46,281 nucleotides of DNA from an uncultured Clostridia bacterium (GTDB lineage: Bacteria > Bacillota > Clostridia > UBA1212): assembly GCA_947304585.1 (NCBI GenBank), contig CAMZBI010000017.1, positions 1 to 46,281 of the forward strand, given 5' to 3'. The notes beneath the pieces are model-generated. The model was not told where the DNA came from, searched no databases, and saw only the letters and a program-made list of their open reading frames with translations. Below are positions 8,440-16,288 of this stretch, piece after piece. Numbering within the stretch: position 1 is the first letter of the stretch; each line of letters opens with the position of its first letter. The position numbers and the translations under genes are program-made.

Positions 8440-8904
8440 ATGTCACTTTCAGGTGAGCACAAAAAAACGATAGTCACAAACAGAAATGCCTTCCACGACT
8501 ACTTTATCGAGGAGAAGATAGAGTGCGGTATAGAGCTGTTTGGGACCGAAGTCAAATCGATAAGACAGGGCAACGTGAACCTGAAGCAGGCCTACGCGGT
8601 GATAGAGAACGGCGAGTGCTTCATTTCCGGCATGCACGTGAGTCCCTACGAGCAGGGCAATATCTTCAACAGAGACCCCCTCAGAAAGAGAAGACTGCTG
8701 CTCCATAAAAAGGAGATCAGGAAACTCTATGCAGAGGTAAAGCAGCAGGGCAAGACTCTCGTGCCTCTTGAGGTATACCTGTTGAAAGGCAGGGTGAAGA
8801 TCCTGCTGGGCCTTGGCAAGGGCAAAAAGCTCTACGACAAGCGGGAACAGGCCGCCGAACGGGATGCAAAAAGAGAAATCGACAGGCTTACAAAACAGAA
8901 CTGA
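8440..8904 (+). CDS. smpB: SsrA-binding protein
   Basis: Binds tmRNA and delivers it to stalled ribosomes for trans-translation. 154 aa, the normal size. Family landmarks are present: [22 protein letters not shown] near residue 35, the NGECF strand, [18 protein letters not shown], and the basic C-terminal tail ([21 protein letters not shown]) that enters the mRNA channel. ATG 8440 follows GGAGG (8429-8433). The tmRNA gene itself is not in this window. It starts 46 bp after a terminator; promoter not clear. Confidence 0.96.
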   Translation: MSLSGEHKKTIVTNRNAFHDYFIEEKIECGIELFGTEVKSIRQGNVNLKQAYAVIENGECFISGMHVSPYEQGNIFNRDPLRKRRLLLHKKEIRKLYAEVKQQGKTLVPLEVYLLKGRVKILLGLGKGKKLYDKREQAAERDAKREIDRLTKQN

Positions 8905-8935
8905 GCAGGCTCTCAGGCTGAATTAGGAAAAAACT

Positions 8936-9520
8936 ATGCGCGACTGGGCTAAAGACACGATCAAAAATCACGGGAAAAGCATTGCACGGATATTCTTGAT
9001 ACATATGCTTGGCGTGGCACTGGGCTGGGCGGCTTATCCGCTCTTTCTTCTGCTGCTGGCAAGGCATGTGACGATAGACGTGCCGATGGCGGTGTTCTCG
9101 GTCTTTGCGTCCATTGTATACGCGGCGATGCTGGTGTCCCAGGGCAACGAATTCGGCCTTACCGACAGAAAGCCCTATAACTGGGCAAGGTACAAGGCCA
9201 AGGGATTCGTTGTCGGCGCTGCGGCGGGGCTGATAGTTTTCATTTTGGAGCTTGTGTTTATCGCCGTTGCGAACAGACATTTTGTGGTCAGCCATCCGAA
9301 TTTTGACATTCCAAACATCAACAGCTACATCAGAATGATACTCTACGTACCCTTCTTCTGGTTCTACAAGCTTATCCAGATCGATGCGATAGTCCCCCGG
9401 GTAACAGTCCTGAGTTCCCTTTTTGCGATCCCCTTCTGCTCGCTGTTTACAGGCGCAGGGTATCTCTTCGGGTCAGCCGGAGTGACGGTGGATTTCAGAC
9501 CGAAGAAAAGAAGATCATAA
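8936..9520 (+). CDS. hypothetical integral membrane protein
   Basis: 194 aa, family not recognised. About five hydrophobic segments are visible (roughly 18-42, 50-68, 91-112, 131-147, 157-180), joined by short loops, with a basic C-terminal tail (RPKKRRS). No catalytic motif is apparent. Start ATG 8936 has only a modest AGGA (8925-8928). It begins 31 bp after smpB, and the next gene follows 4 bp after its stop, so the pair 8936-10430 is probably one transcript, possibly with smpB. Confidence 0.75.
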   Translation: MRDWAKDTIKNHGKSIARIFLIHMLGVALGWAAYPLFLLLLARHVTIDVPMAVFSVFASIVYAAMLVSQGNEFGLTDRKPYNWARYKAKGFVVGAAAGLIVFILELVFIAVANRHFVVSHPNFDIPNINSYIRMILYVPFFWFYKLIQIDAIVPRVTVLSSLFAIPFCSLFTGAGYLFGSAGVTVDFRPKKRRS

Positions 9521-9524
9521 AAAT

Positions 9525-10430
9525 ATGAAAGACAACGAATTGTTTTTGTTCCCGGAGCCGGATGAGGATATTTTGCTCCTGAAAAAATCGTTTAAGGAAT
9601 ATTGCAGGACCCTCGAAACCGAAGAGGACAACGAGGGCGACGTCTACGGAAACTGGGCGTCAATCCCTTCGGAGACTCTTTCCGGAATAACTCCCCTTGA
9701 TTTTATAAAACGATATGTCGGTGATCCGCCTGCCTTTGAAAGGTATGAGAAGTTGGTGCTCTGTATGCTTTCAGACACTGTATATTCTCTGCCTGTTGAA
9801 GTGATGCTGGATTTTGAGGAGGCTTGCGGAGACATTGATGCCTGGAGCAACGACATTTTCAAAAAATGCCTCGGAAACTTCCGCTCGGAGGACAGACGGC
9901 TTACCGTACCGAGTTTTATTTTCCTGAACAGGCTGGCGGATGTTTTCACGGACTTCCCCGACGACGTGTACGATCTGCTTATCGGGACGTCAGAAGATTA
10001 TATGCTTAAAGATCCGGATACCGCTTCGGGACTCTTATCAATCGGCATCACGTGCTGCAAAAACGGTTTTGAAAAAACTTTGGCTCTTCTGAAGGAAAGG
10101 TATGAACGGGACGGCGGCTTTGGCGAGTTTGAGGAGACAATGCTCTCACAGATCTGTGTTCACGGCAAACGCAGCAACGATCTCTACAGTCTTCTCAGAA
10201 CACTCGTCAAAAAAACAGACAACCGCAGCAAAAGCCTTAAACTCTTCTTCATGTTTGTTGAAGATTACGGTGACCCGAGAGCCGTATCATTTTTAAGGAC
10301 CAAGGTGAGCTCCATACGTGAAGAACTTGCAGAGGTACATATTGACAGCGACGACGCCAAGATACTGTTCGACAATGCCATGGAGGGCGACGCCGTCATA
10401 AAAAAGCTTGGCGGAGAAGGCTTTTTCTAA
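9525..10430 (+). CDS. hypothetical protein, acidic, mostly helical
   Basis: 301 aa, not recognised. No signal peptide or membrane segment. The sequence reads as successive amphipathic helices (for example VSSIREELAEVHIDSDDAK, DDVYDLLIGTSEDYM), in the style of a HEAT-like or other helical-repeat scaffold, but no repeat period can be proven by eye. Starts 4 bp after the membrane protein at 8936, so the two are likely co-translated. It converges with the lipoprotein gene on the other strand with only 15 bp between the stop codons and no visible terminator. Confidence 0.75.
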   Translation: MKDNELFLFPEPDEDILLLKKSFKEYCRTLETEEDNEGDVYGNWASIPSETLSGITPLDFIKRYVGDPPAFERYEKLVLCMLSDTVYSLPVEVMLDFEEACGDIDAWSNDIFKKCLGNFRSEDRRLTVPSFIFLNRLADVFTDFPDDVYDLLIGTSEDYMLKDPDTASGLLSIGITCCKNGFEKTLALLKERYERDGGFGEFEETMLSQICVHGKRSNDLYSLLRTLVKKTDNRSKSLKLFFMFVEDYGDPRAVSFLRTKVSSIREELAEVHIDSDDAKILFDNAMEGDAVIKKLGGEGFF

Positions 10431-10445
10431 GAAAATGCCGTGGCC

Positions 10446-11645
10446 TCAGGATACAGGCTCAAATACAAGTTTGAAAAGGTATGCGCTGCTGTCGTGATAG
10501 AAGCAAACGTAATACGAACCGTTGACGCAGAAGAGGGATTCGGACTCCCAGCCGGTGGGCAGCGTGACGATGGTGATATAATTGCCGTTCCAGTCGTAAA
10601 CCGCCAGAATGTTGTCCTTTTCACCGCTCATGGGGAAATAGATGAAGTCGCTGTCGGAGCCCATGCCCTGAGCGGTATACGCCAATTCCTCCCGCGAATA
10701 AGAGTTTTTAACCTTAAGTTTATTGCTTAATATGTGCAGGGTCTTGCCTCCTTTGCTGATGGCAAAGAGGTCCCTTTCGGGGCAGTAGGTGATGGCGCCT
10801 GCGCCTTTTTTTATTTCTACAGACTGGTCAATGACCGTCAGCTTCTCCGGGTCCACCGTGGTGAGGATCTTGCCCTCCGTTGACCCGTGGGCAATGTAAA
10901 TAATATTGCGGGCTGTGTCGAAAGTCATGTCGTTGCCGTGAAAAACGTATATGGGGGCGCTGCGCTTTATGACTTTTCCTGTTTCGAGACTGTGCTTGGC
11001 AATAATGGCCTCCCCGTTCTCCGCCGTCCTCAGCAGAATGTATGCGTAAGTTCCGTCTGAACAGGCGCCCTGGGCAACGCTGAAATTGTTATATGCATAA
11101 CTGTGAATTACAAGTTCAAAATCCACTGTGAAGGACCTGCCGCTTTTAATGAGCTCGTTCAGCTTGTATTCCGGACGGGGCGTTGGTGTAGGAGTGGCTG
11201 TGGGTGTTGGCGTTGGGGTTGGCGCAGGCGTTGGAGTATGAGTCGGAGCAGGTGTGTGAGTGGCCGTGGGTGTTGGGGTCGGAACCGCAGTCGGCGCCTG
11301 TGTCGGAGCGGAAGTCGGAACTTCAACCTGGGTTGGAGTAGGAATAAAAGTCGGCGTTTCGGTTTGACCGGGAGTTTGGGACTCAGTTTGAACTGCAGAG
11401 GTGATCTGTTCTGTCGGGTCAGGAAGAGCGTTGGTAGGGTTCGAAGCAGGAGCGTCGGTCGATTCAGGCATTGGCGTGACCTGAGAAGGGGAAGAAACAG
11501 GCGTTCCTGAGATTTCGGAAGATGCACTCGGCCCCGACGTGCTTCCCGTCTCATATGCGGGGAGAGGATCTGTGCCGTTGGTGCAACCCGCTGCCAAAAC
11601 AACGCAAAAAACTATTATCAATACTGCGACGATCCTTTTCTTCAT
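10446..11645 (-). CDS. Pro/Thr-rich lipoprotein with beta-propeller-like C-terminus
   Basis: 399 aa. N-terminal signal with lipobox LAAGC gives a lipidated Cys21. Residues about 22-160 form a Ser/Thr/Pro linker ending in TPTPT-type repeats, as in cell-wall-spanning spacers. The C-terminal part (about 165-399) has repeated strands with patterns such as GTYAYILL, RNIIYIAHGS, RDLFAISKGGKTLHIL and NILAVYDWNGNYI, consistent with a beta-propeller, although blade number is uncertain. No enzymatic motif is evident. Probably a surface-exposed binding or sensing protein. It is read from a minus-strand promoter at 11675-11704. Confidence 0.85.
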   Translation of the reverse strand: MKKRIVAVLIIVFCVVLAAGCTNGTDPLPAYETGSTSGPSASSEISGTPVSSPSQVTPMPESTDAPASNPTNALPDPTEQITSAVQTESQTPGQTETPTFIPTPTQVEVPTSAPTQAPTAVPTPTPTATHTPAPTHTPTPAPTPTPTPTATPTPTPRPEYKLNELIKSGRSFTVDFELVIHSYAYNNFSVAQGACSDGTYAYILLRTAENGEAIIAKHSLETGKVIKRSAPIYVFHGNDMTFDTARNIIYIAHGSTEGKILTTVDPEKLTVIDQSVEIKKGAGAITYCPERDLFAISKGGKTLHILSNKLKVKNSYSREELAYTAQGMGSDSDFIYFPMSGEKDNILAVYDWNGNYITIVTLPTGWESESLFCVNGSYYVCFYHDSSAYLFKLVFEPVS

Positions 11646-11674
11646 GGCCTTGCCTTTCGTTAAAATTTCACTAA

Positions 11675-11704
11675 CTTATAGCACAGGAAAGGTCCCCAAA
11701 TCAA
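11675..11704 (-). promoter_or_regulatory. sigma-A-type promoter for the minus-strand lipoprotein
   Basis: On the minus strand: -35 TTGATT (plus 11699-11704), 18 bp spacer, -10 TATAAG (plus 11675-11680), 30 nt upstream of the start codon. The divergent gap 11646-11832 also holds a small hairpin, GCAGTA/TACTGC (11783-11798). Confidence 0.5.
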
Positions 11705-11832
11705 TAAAAAAGACTCAAAAACCCCTCTTTTCAACTAAAATGGCAAACCGGACCAACTTTTTTAGCTTTTTTTTACCGCGGAGCAGTAAAAATACTGCGT
11801 AAACCAAATCAAAGAAAGGCAAGGTGATACCG

Positions 11833-13764
11833 ATGAAGTTAAATGCAATGAAGCAAAAACTGATAATTATCATAGCAGTTCTGCTGATCTGCTTCGCTGT
11901 TCTTTTGGGAGGATGCTCCGTCACACGGGTGGTTCTCTCCGGAAACGATTCCGGAAGCACAAAAACCGAAGCGGCCGTATCACCTGATACCGAAGAAACA
12001 GAGGAGACCGTTGAGGCGGAAACGGAGAGCAGCGGGGAAACTCAAAACGAGCCCCAAAACGAAGAAACTGTCTCTGCTGAAGCCAATCAGGAAGAGACTC
12101 CGGAACCTTCCGAAACTGAAGCGGCTGAGCCCACCGCAACTGTGGAACCCACGGCAACCGCTGAGCCCACTGCTGAGCCCACCGCAGAATCTGTCGAAGA
12201 AGTGACTCCCGTCGCGGATACGTCGGTGACCGCCGCAGAGACTTACGGCGACTTCACAATTTCAACAGACGACGGAGTCTTCTCAAGAAGCGGAAACGTC
12301 ATAACGATCTCCGCAGCAGGAATCTATCAGCTGACGGGAAGGCTCGAAGGCCAGATCCTCGTGGAAGCAGGAGAAGACGACGACGTGATCCTTGAACTTT
12401 GCGGCGTGACGATCACCTGCTCAAGCGATTCGCCAATAAAGATCACCTCCGCAGGCAACGTAGAAATATCAGCCAAATCGGACACGGAAAACGTGATCAA
12501 CGACACAAGGTCTGTAAAGACAGTTGACAGCGACACTCTTGGCGAAGGAGCCATCTACTCCAAAGCCGACCTGAAGATCAAAGGCACCGGCACCCTTGTG
12601 GTCAACGCCTCCTACAACAACGGCATCCACACCACCAAGGACCTGACGATCCAGAAAGTCAGCTTGAAAGTGACCGCTTACAACAACGGTCTCAAGGGCA
12701 ACGACTCCATCACTGTAAAGAGCGGCACGGTGGTGGTGATCTCCACCAACGGCGACGGTATGAAGTCTGAAAACACCGACGCCGACAAAAACGGCAACGT
12801 CCGGGGCGACATTACCATATGCGGAGGCGACGTCACTGTATACGCCGCAGGAGACGGAATCCAGGCAGCCCATGACTTCAACATGATCGCGGCAGCAGAC
12901 GGCACATCCGGCACCCTAACGATCTACACAGGCTCCTACAGCAGCTACACCGCATCAAACGCTTCCACCACTTCCTACAAGGGCGTCAAAGTCCAGAACG
13001 AGCTCAACGTCAGTGCGGGCACTATCACCCTCAAGTGCTACGACGACGGTCTCCACGCAGATTACGGCACGAAGTTCACAGCAGGAGGCACCGGTCTCGG
13101 AACCATCAACGTCTCCGGCGGCACGATAAACATTGGCGTCTATTCACCAACGGGCAAGACAGCAGGCGGCAGCTTCGGACCCGGCGGAGGACGAGGCGGC
13201 TGGGGTGGATGGAGCGGCCAGCAGACCGTGAGCGGTGCGGACGGCATCCATGCGGACTACAAACTTAATATCTCAGGAGGCACCATCAACATCGACAGCT
13301 CCTACGAGGGCCTTGAGGCAAACGTGATCAACATATCCGGCGGCACCGTTTACGTCAGCGCCAATGACGACGGCGTGAACGCGACAAAGGGCGTTACCAC
13401 ACCACAGGTCAATATAAGCGGCGGCTACCTTGACGTGACCGTCTCCGCAAGCGGCGACACCGACGGCATCGACAGCAACGGCACCTACACCCAGACAGGC
13501 GGCATTGTGATTACCCGCGGTCCCAACAGCGAGATGGCTGCGGCCCTGGACGCCGACGGCACGATCAAGATCACCGGCGGAACCCTGATAGTGCTGGGCT
13601 ACGTCAGAGTGACGACCGGCGGCAGCGTAAAGTCTTATTCGCTCTCCCTTCACAGTTCGGGCAGCCACACGGTGACGGTAAACGGAACCAAATACACGTT
13701 CACCAATGCATCGGCTTATGGCAGAACTTATGTATACAGCGACGTGACGGTTTCGGGGCAGTGA
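11833..13764 (+). CDS. Cthe_2159-like carbohydrate-binding beta-helix lipoprotein
   Basis: 643 aa from ATG 11833; a GTG at 11824 is in frame, but AAGGTG at 11821-11826 suits the ATG better. The signal with lipobox LLGGC predicts lipidated Cys28. A Glu/Thr/Pro-rich linker (about 35-125) leads to a large domain rich in repeated ISGGTINI / DGIHADY / GDGI turns, typical of a right-handed parallel beta-helix. The family to which I assign it (carbohydrate-binding proteins resembling Clostridium thermocellum Cthe_2159) binds cellulose and acidic sugars such as polygalacturonate with calcium. A Gly-rich insert (about 440-460, GPGGGRGGWGG) interrupts one turn. It probably captures plant or mucin polysaccharide at the surface. 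The 3' end runs straight into a hairpin array. Confidence 0.85.
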   Translation: MKLNAMKQKLIIIIAVLLICFAVLLGGCSVTRVVLSGNDSGSTKTEAAVSPDTEETEETVEAETESSGETQNEPQNEETVSAEANQEETPEPSETEAAEPTATVEPTATAEPTAEPTAESVEEVTPVADTSVTAAETYGDFTISTDDGVFSRSGNVITISAAGIYQLTGRLEGQILVEAGEDDDVILELCGVTITCSSDSPIKITSAGNVEISAKSDTENVINDTRSVKTVDSDTLGEGAIYSKADLKIKGTGTLVVNASYNNGIHTTKDLTIQKVSLKVTAYNNGLKGNDSITVKSGTVVVISTNGDGMKSENTDADKNGNVRGDITICGGDVTVYAAGDGIQAAHDFNMIAAADGTSGTLTIYTGSYSSYTASNASTTSYKGVKVQNELNVSAGTITLKCYDDGLHADYGTKFTAGGTGLGTINVSGGTINIGVYSPTGKTAGGSFGPGGGRGGWGGWSGQQTVSGADGIHADYKLNISGGTINIDSSYEGLEANVINISGGTVYVSANDDGVNATKGVTTPQVNISGGYLDVTVSASGDTDGIDSNGTYTQTGGIVITRGPNSEMAAALDADGTIKITGGTLIVLGYVRVTTGGSVKSYSLSLHSSGSHTVTVNGTKYTFTNASAYGRTYVYSDVTVSGQ

Positions 13765-13935
13765 GTGCAGCGCAAGCGCTGCAAGTGATGCGCAGCTTCG
13801 CTGCGAGTGATAGCGGTGCATCAGACAAAACAGCGCCGCACCTCAACTGTTCACTGATCACTGTTCACTGCACCGCAGGTGCACCACTTGCGGCGACAGC
13901 CGCACAGTGACGCACCTCAACTATTCACTGGTTAC
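13765..13935. repeat. intergenic hairpin array, locus 3
   Basis: Begins 1 bp after the beta-helix gene's stop. Hairpins AGCGCAAGCGCT, CGCAGCTTCGCTGCG, GCACCGCAGGTGC and GCGGCGACAGCCGC are joined by AAGTGATG/GAGTGATA linkers and, on the opposite sense, CACCACTT. A heptad tract of (A/G/T)TCACTG units is at 13847-13870 and again at about 13921-13930. No gene is seen in 13765-14092; the rest is the rimP promoter and leader. Confidence 0.75.
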
Positions 13936-13958
13936 TATTAATTAATTAAAAATAATAC

Positions 13959-13987
13959 TTGACAACTCCCACGCCGTTTGATACCAT
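13959..13987 (+). promoter_or_regulatory. sigma-A-type promoter of the rimP-nusA-infB operon
   Basis: -35 TTGACA (13959-13964, perfect), 17 bp spacer, -10 TACCAT (13982-13987). The predicted leader to rimP is about 100 nt and contains the hairpin at 14013-14047. Confidence 0.75.
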
Positions 13988-14012
13988 TGGCGCGGTAGAG
14001 GATAGTCGGCAG

Positions 14013-14047
14013 AAAGAGTGGGACGGACAAGCCCGCTCTTTTGTTTT
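14013..14047 (+). terminator. attenuator-like terminator hairpin in the rimP leader
   Basis: Stem AAAGAGTGGG (14013-14022) / CCCGCTCTTT (14032-14041), 10 bp with one U-G pair, 9-nt loop, followed by TGTTTT. It lies between the promoter and the rimP start, so RNA polymerase must pass it to express the operon, which suggests attenuation or RNA-level control. No obvious anti-terminator was worked out. Confidence 0.6.
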
Positions 14048-14092
14048 GAAAGCCTCTTCCTGAATTGGCGATTTTGACGGGAAGGTGAAACG

Positions 14093-14554
14093 ATGGCAGA
14101 GGGAAAAACTGCGGCAAGAGTGCGCGAGGCGGTGGAGGACATCATCGTTAAGATGGGCTATGAGCTTGTGGATGTGGAGTATGTCAAGGAGGGACCGAAC
14201 TGGTACCTGAGGATCTACATCGACAAGGAGGGCGGAATATTTATCGATGACTGTGTTGCCGTTAACGATGCGACGGAGCCGGTGATCGACAAGCTTGATC
14301 CCATTGACGGCGCCTACATTTTTGAAGTCTCGTCCCCGGGTCTGGACAGGCCCATAAAAACCGACAGGGATTTCAAAAAGGCGGAGGGAAAGAAGATCGA
14401 GATCACACTGTTTTCAAAGCAGGGAAATTCGAAAATGCACACAGGGATCCTGAAAGAGAAAAAAGATGACAAAGTCGTCATTCTTGAAGACGGGAAGACC
14501 GTTGAGATAGACGAGAAGAATATTGCCCTGGCAAAACTTGCGATAGAGTTTTAA
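14093..14554 (+). CDS. rimP: ribosome maturation factor RimP
   Basis: Assists late 30S subunit maturation. 153 aa, normal length. Recognisable stretches: an N-terminal KMGYELVDVEYVKEG, strand LRIYIDKEGGIFIDDC, and the family signature YIFEVSSPGLDRPIKTDRDF near the middle, followed by a small Sm-like barrel. ATG 14093 is preceded by GGAAGGTGA. First gene of the operon with nusA 101 bp downstream. Confidence 0.95.
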   Translation: MAEGKTAARVREAVEDIIVKMGYELVDVEYVKEGPNWYLRIYIDKEGGIFIDDCVAVNDATEPVIDKLDPIDGAYIFEVSSPGLDRPIKTDRDFKKAEGKKIEITLFSKQGNSKMHTGILKEKKDDKVVILEDGKTVEIDEKNIALAKLAIEF

Positions 14555-14655
14555 CGGCGCGAGTATTTAAAACTTGAAAAGTACCGGCTTTCGCCCGGAA
14601 AAGGACGGGCGGGGAATCATAAAAGAATACAGACAGGAAGGAAATCAAAGGAAAA

Positions 14656-15978
14656 ATGGCAACTGGTAAGAAAAAGAAACAAAACGGAATGAGTTATACA
14701 GAGAGTTTCTTCAGCGGCGTGAAAAAACTTGCCGAAGAGAAAAAAATGGATGAAGAAACTATCATTGTTTGCCTTGAGGAGGCTATAAAGAGCGGCTACG
14801 AGGCATATGACGACGTTGGCGGCTCGAAGGACCAGAAAGGCGCCAGAAAAAAGGAGTATGCAGTCGAGATAGACAGAGTCACCGGCGAGATCATTGTCAG
14901 CACGGTAAAGAAGGTTGTGCTTGAAGTGGTCAATCCCGACTGTGAAGTATCTCTCGAGGAAGCTCTGAAATACGATCCCGAGTTTGTTGTGGGCGACGAC
15001 ATGTATACGGACGTGACGCCTACCAGTTTTGAACTTATGGGTCGCACCACCTCTTCCAACATCAAATCACTCTTTATCCAGAAGGTGCTGGAGAAGGAGC
15101 GGGAGGCCATCACCCAGAAGTGCGCAAACCTTGCCGACGAGATCATCAGCTGCGAGGTGGAGCTTGTGGAGGAGAGCCAGTTCTTCGACGTGAAGAGCAA
15201 CAAGTACAGAAAAAAACGCAAGGTGTTTGCCACCTACGACAATATTGAATTCGTCCTCAACGAAGGCGACCTGCTCCAGGGCGACAATTTCAAGACCCCG
15301 ACCCTCTCCGGCAAAAAGGAGACCTTCAAGGCTTACGTGATCCCGCCGAAGAACGACGTAGATGACGAAGCGAAGATCACCGAAAAGGGCAGAGGCAAAA
15401 AGAGAGAGGTCACGCCAAGGCTATCCAGAACAGACGACAGGTTCCTCTGGAGACTTCTTGAGAGCGAAGTGGCATCCATCAGAGAGGGTGTTGTGGAGAT
15501 CAAGAGAGTGGCAAGAAAACCCGGCCAGAGATCAAAAGTGGCGGTCTACTCCCACGACCCCAACGTTGATCCGGTAAGCGCATGCGTAGGACCCGGCGGC
15601 CAGATCATTACGGCTGTCAGCGACGAGCTTAGGGGCGAGAAGATCGACGTCATTCTGTGGAGCCCGGATCTGGCGGAATTTGTTGCCAATGCTCTCAGCC
15701 CCGCCAAGGCAAACTACTATCCCATAGTTATTGAGGATGACTACGAGAAAGCGGAAAAAGAGAGAGCGGAAGGCAGCAAAAAGAGCAGGATCGGCAAGGT
15801 TGCCAGAGTCATGCTCAAGGGCGACCAGCTCACATTGGCGATAGGCGCAAAGGGAATCAACGTTGCCCTTGCCGCTTCCCTCTGCGAATGCAGAATAGAC
15901 ATCAAGGGCGACGGAGACGAGGACAGCGATTCCAGAAGAGACAGGGAATTCCTGAGCGGAATGATGAGCCAGTCCTGA
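14656..15978 (+). CDS. nusA: transcription termination/antitermination factor NusA (divergent S1 region)
   Basis: Binds RNA polymerase and modulates pausing, termination and antitermination. 440 aa, longer than the roughly 350-400 typical of Bacillota. The N-terminal RNAP-binding domain is at about 10-155. KH1 is clear (AVYSHDPNVDPVSACVGPGG, GXXG at 312-315; ALSPAKA at 346-352), and KH2 contains LTLAIGAKGINVALAA (392-407). The stretch where the S1 domain should be (about 156-258) is hard to recognise: it lacks the usual GRVKGVVLGV-like strand and has charged inserts (KSNKYRKKRK, EAKITEKGRGKKREV). There is also an insert (about 353-383) between KH1 and KH2. The start ATG has AGGAAGG 14 nt upstream and AAAGGA close by; an alternative ATG at 14689 is possible. 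Confidence 0.93.
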   Translation: MATGKKKKQNGMSYTESFFSGVKKLAEEKKMDEETIIVCLEEAIKSGYEAYDDVGGSKDQKGARKKEYAVEIDRVTGEIIVSTVKKVVLEVVNPDCEVSLEEALKYDPEFVVGDDMYTDVTPTSFELMGRTTSSNIKSLFIQKVLEKEREAITQKCANLADEIISCEVELVEESQFFDVKSNKYRKKRKVFATYDNIEFVLNEGDLLQGDNFKTPTLSGKKETFKAYVIPPKNDVDDEAKITEKGRGKKREVTPRLSRTDDRFLWRLLESEVASIREGVVEIKRVARKPGQRSKVAVYSHDPNVDPVSACVGPGGQIITAVSDELRGEKIDVILWSPDLAEFVANALSPAKANYYPIVIEDDYEKAEKERAEGSKKSRIGKVARVMLKGDQLTLAIGAKGINVALAASLCECRIDIKGDGDEDSDSRRDREFLSGMMSQS

Positions 15979-15987
15979 TAAAAGGGG

Positions 15988-16272
15988 GTGTCCGGCACGG
16001 AAGACAAGAAAACACCTGTGAGAATGTGTCTGGGATGCGGTGTCAGACAGCCTAAAAAGGACCTGATAAGGATCGTCAGGGCACCTGAAAACGGAAAGGT
16101 AATGCTTGATCCCACGGGCAAAATGAACGGCAGAGGCTGTTACGTCTGCCGGAAGCCCGAGTGCATGGAAACGGTAATTCGTAAAAAGAAACTTTCAAGA
16201 AGCCTTGACACCGAGATAGACACAGAAACGGTTTTGAGGTTGAAGGCAGAATTCAACGATCTGCCGGATTAA
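15988..16272 (+). CDS. ylxR: YlxR family RNA-binding protein (RnpM)
   Basis: 94 aa. The hallmark [22 protein letters not shown] and [12 protein letters not shown] cysteine pairs are present; the family member RnpM of Bacillus binds RNase P RNA and modulates it. An in-frame stop at 15979 leaves GTG 15988 as the only plausible start. The GGGGG at 15983-15987 abuts this codon, so Shine-Dalgarno spacing is abnormal; reinitiation after the nusA stop (15976-15978) is likely. Lies between nusA and infB as usual, but the ylxQ (L7Ae-like) gene that often follows is missing. Confidence 0.93.
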   Translation: MSGTEDKKTPVRMCLGCGVRQPKKDLIRIVRAPENGKVMLDPTGKMNGRGCYVCRKPECMETVIRKKKLSRSLDTEIDTETVLRLKAEFNDLPD

Positions 16273-16288
16273 AACGGAGGACAAGATA

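Noticed and set aside
11103..11510. 135-codon plus-strand frame rich in Arg/Gly/Ser
   Set aside because: Antisense of the Pro/Thr repeat linker of the lipoprotein; composition artefact.
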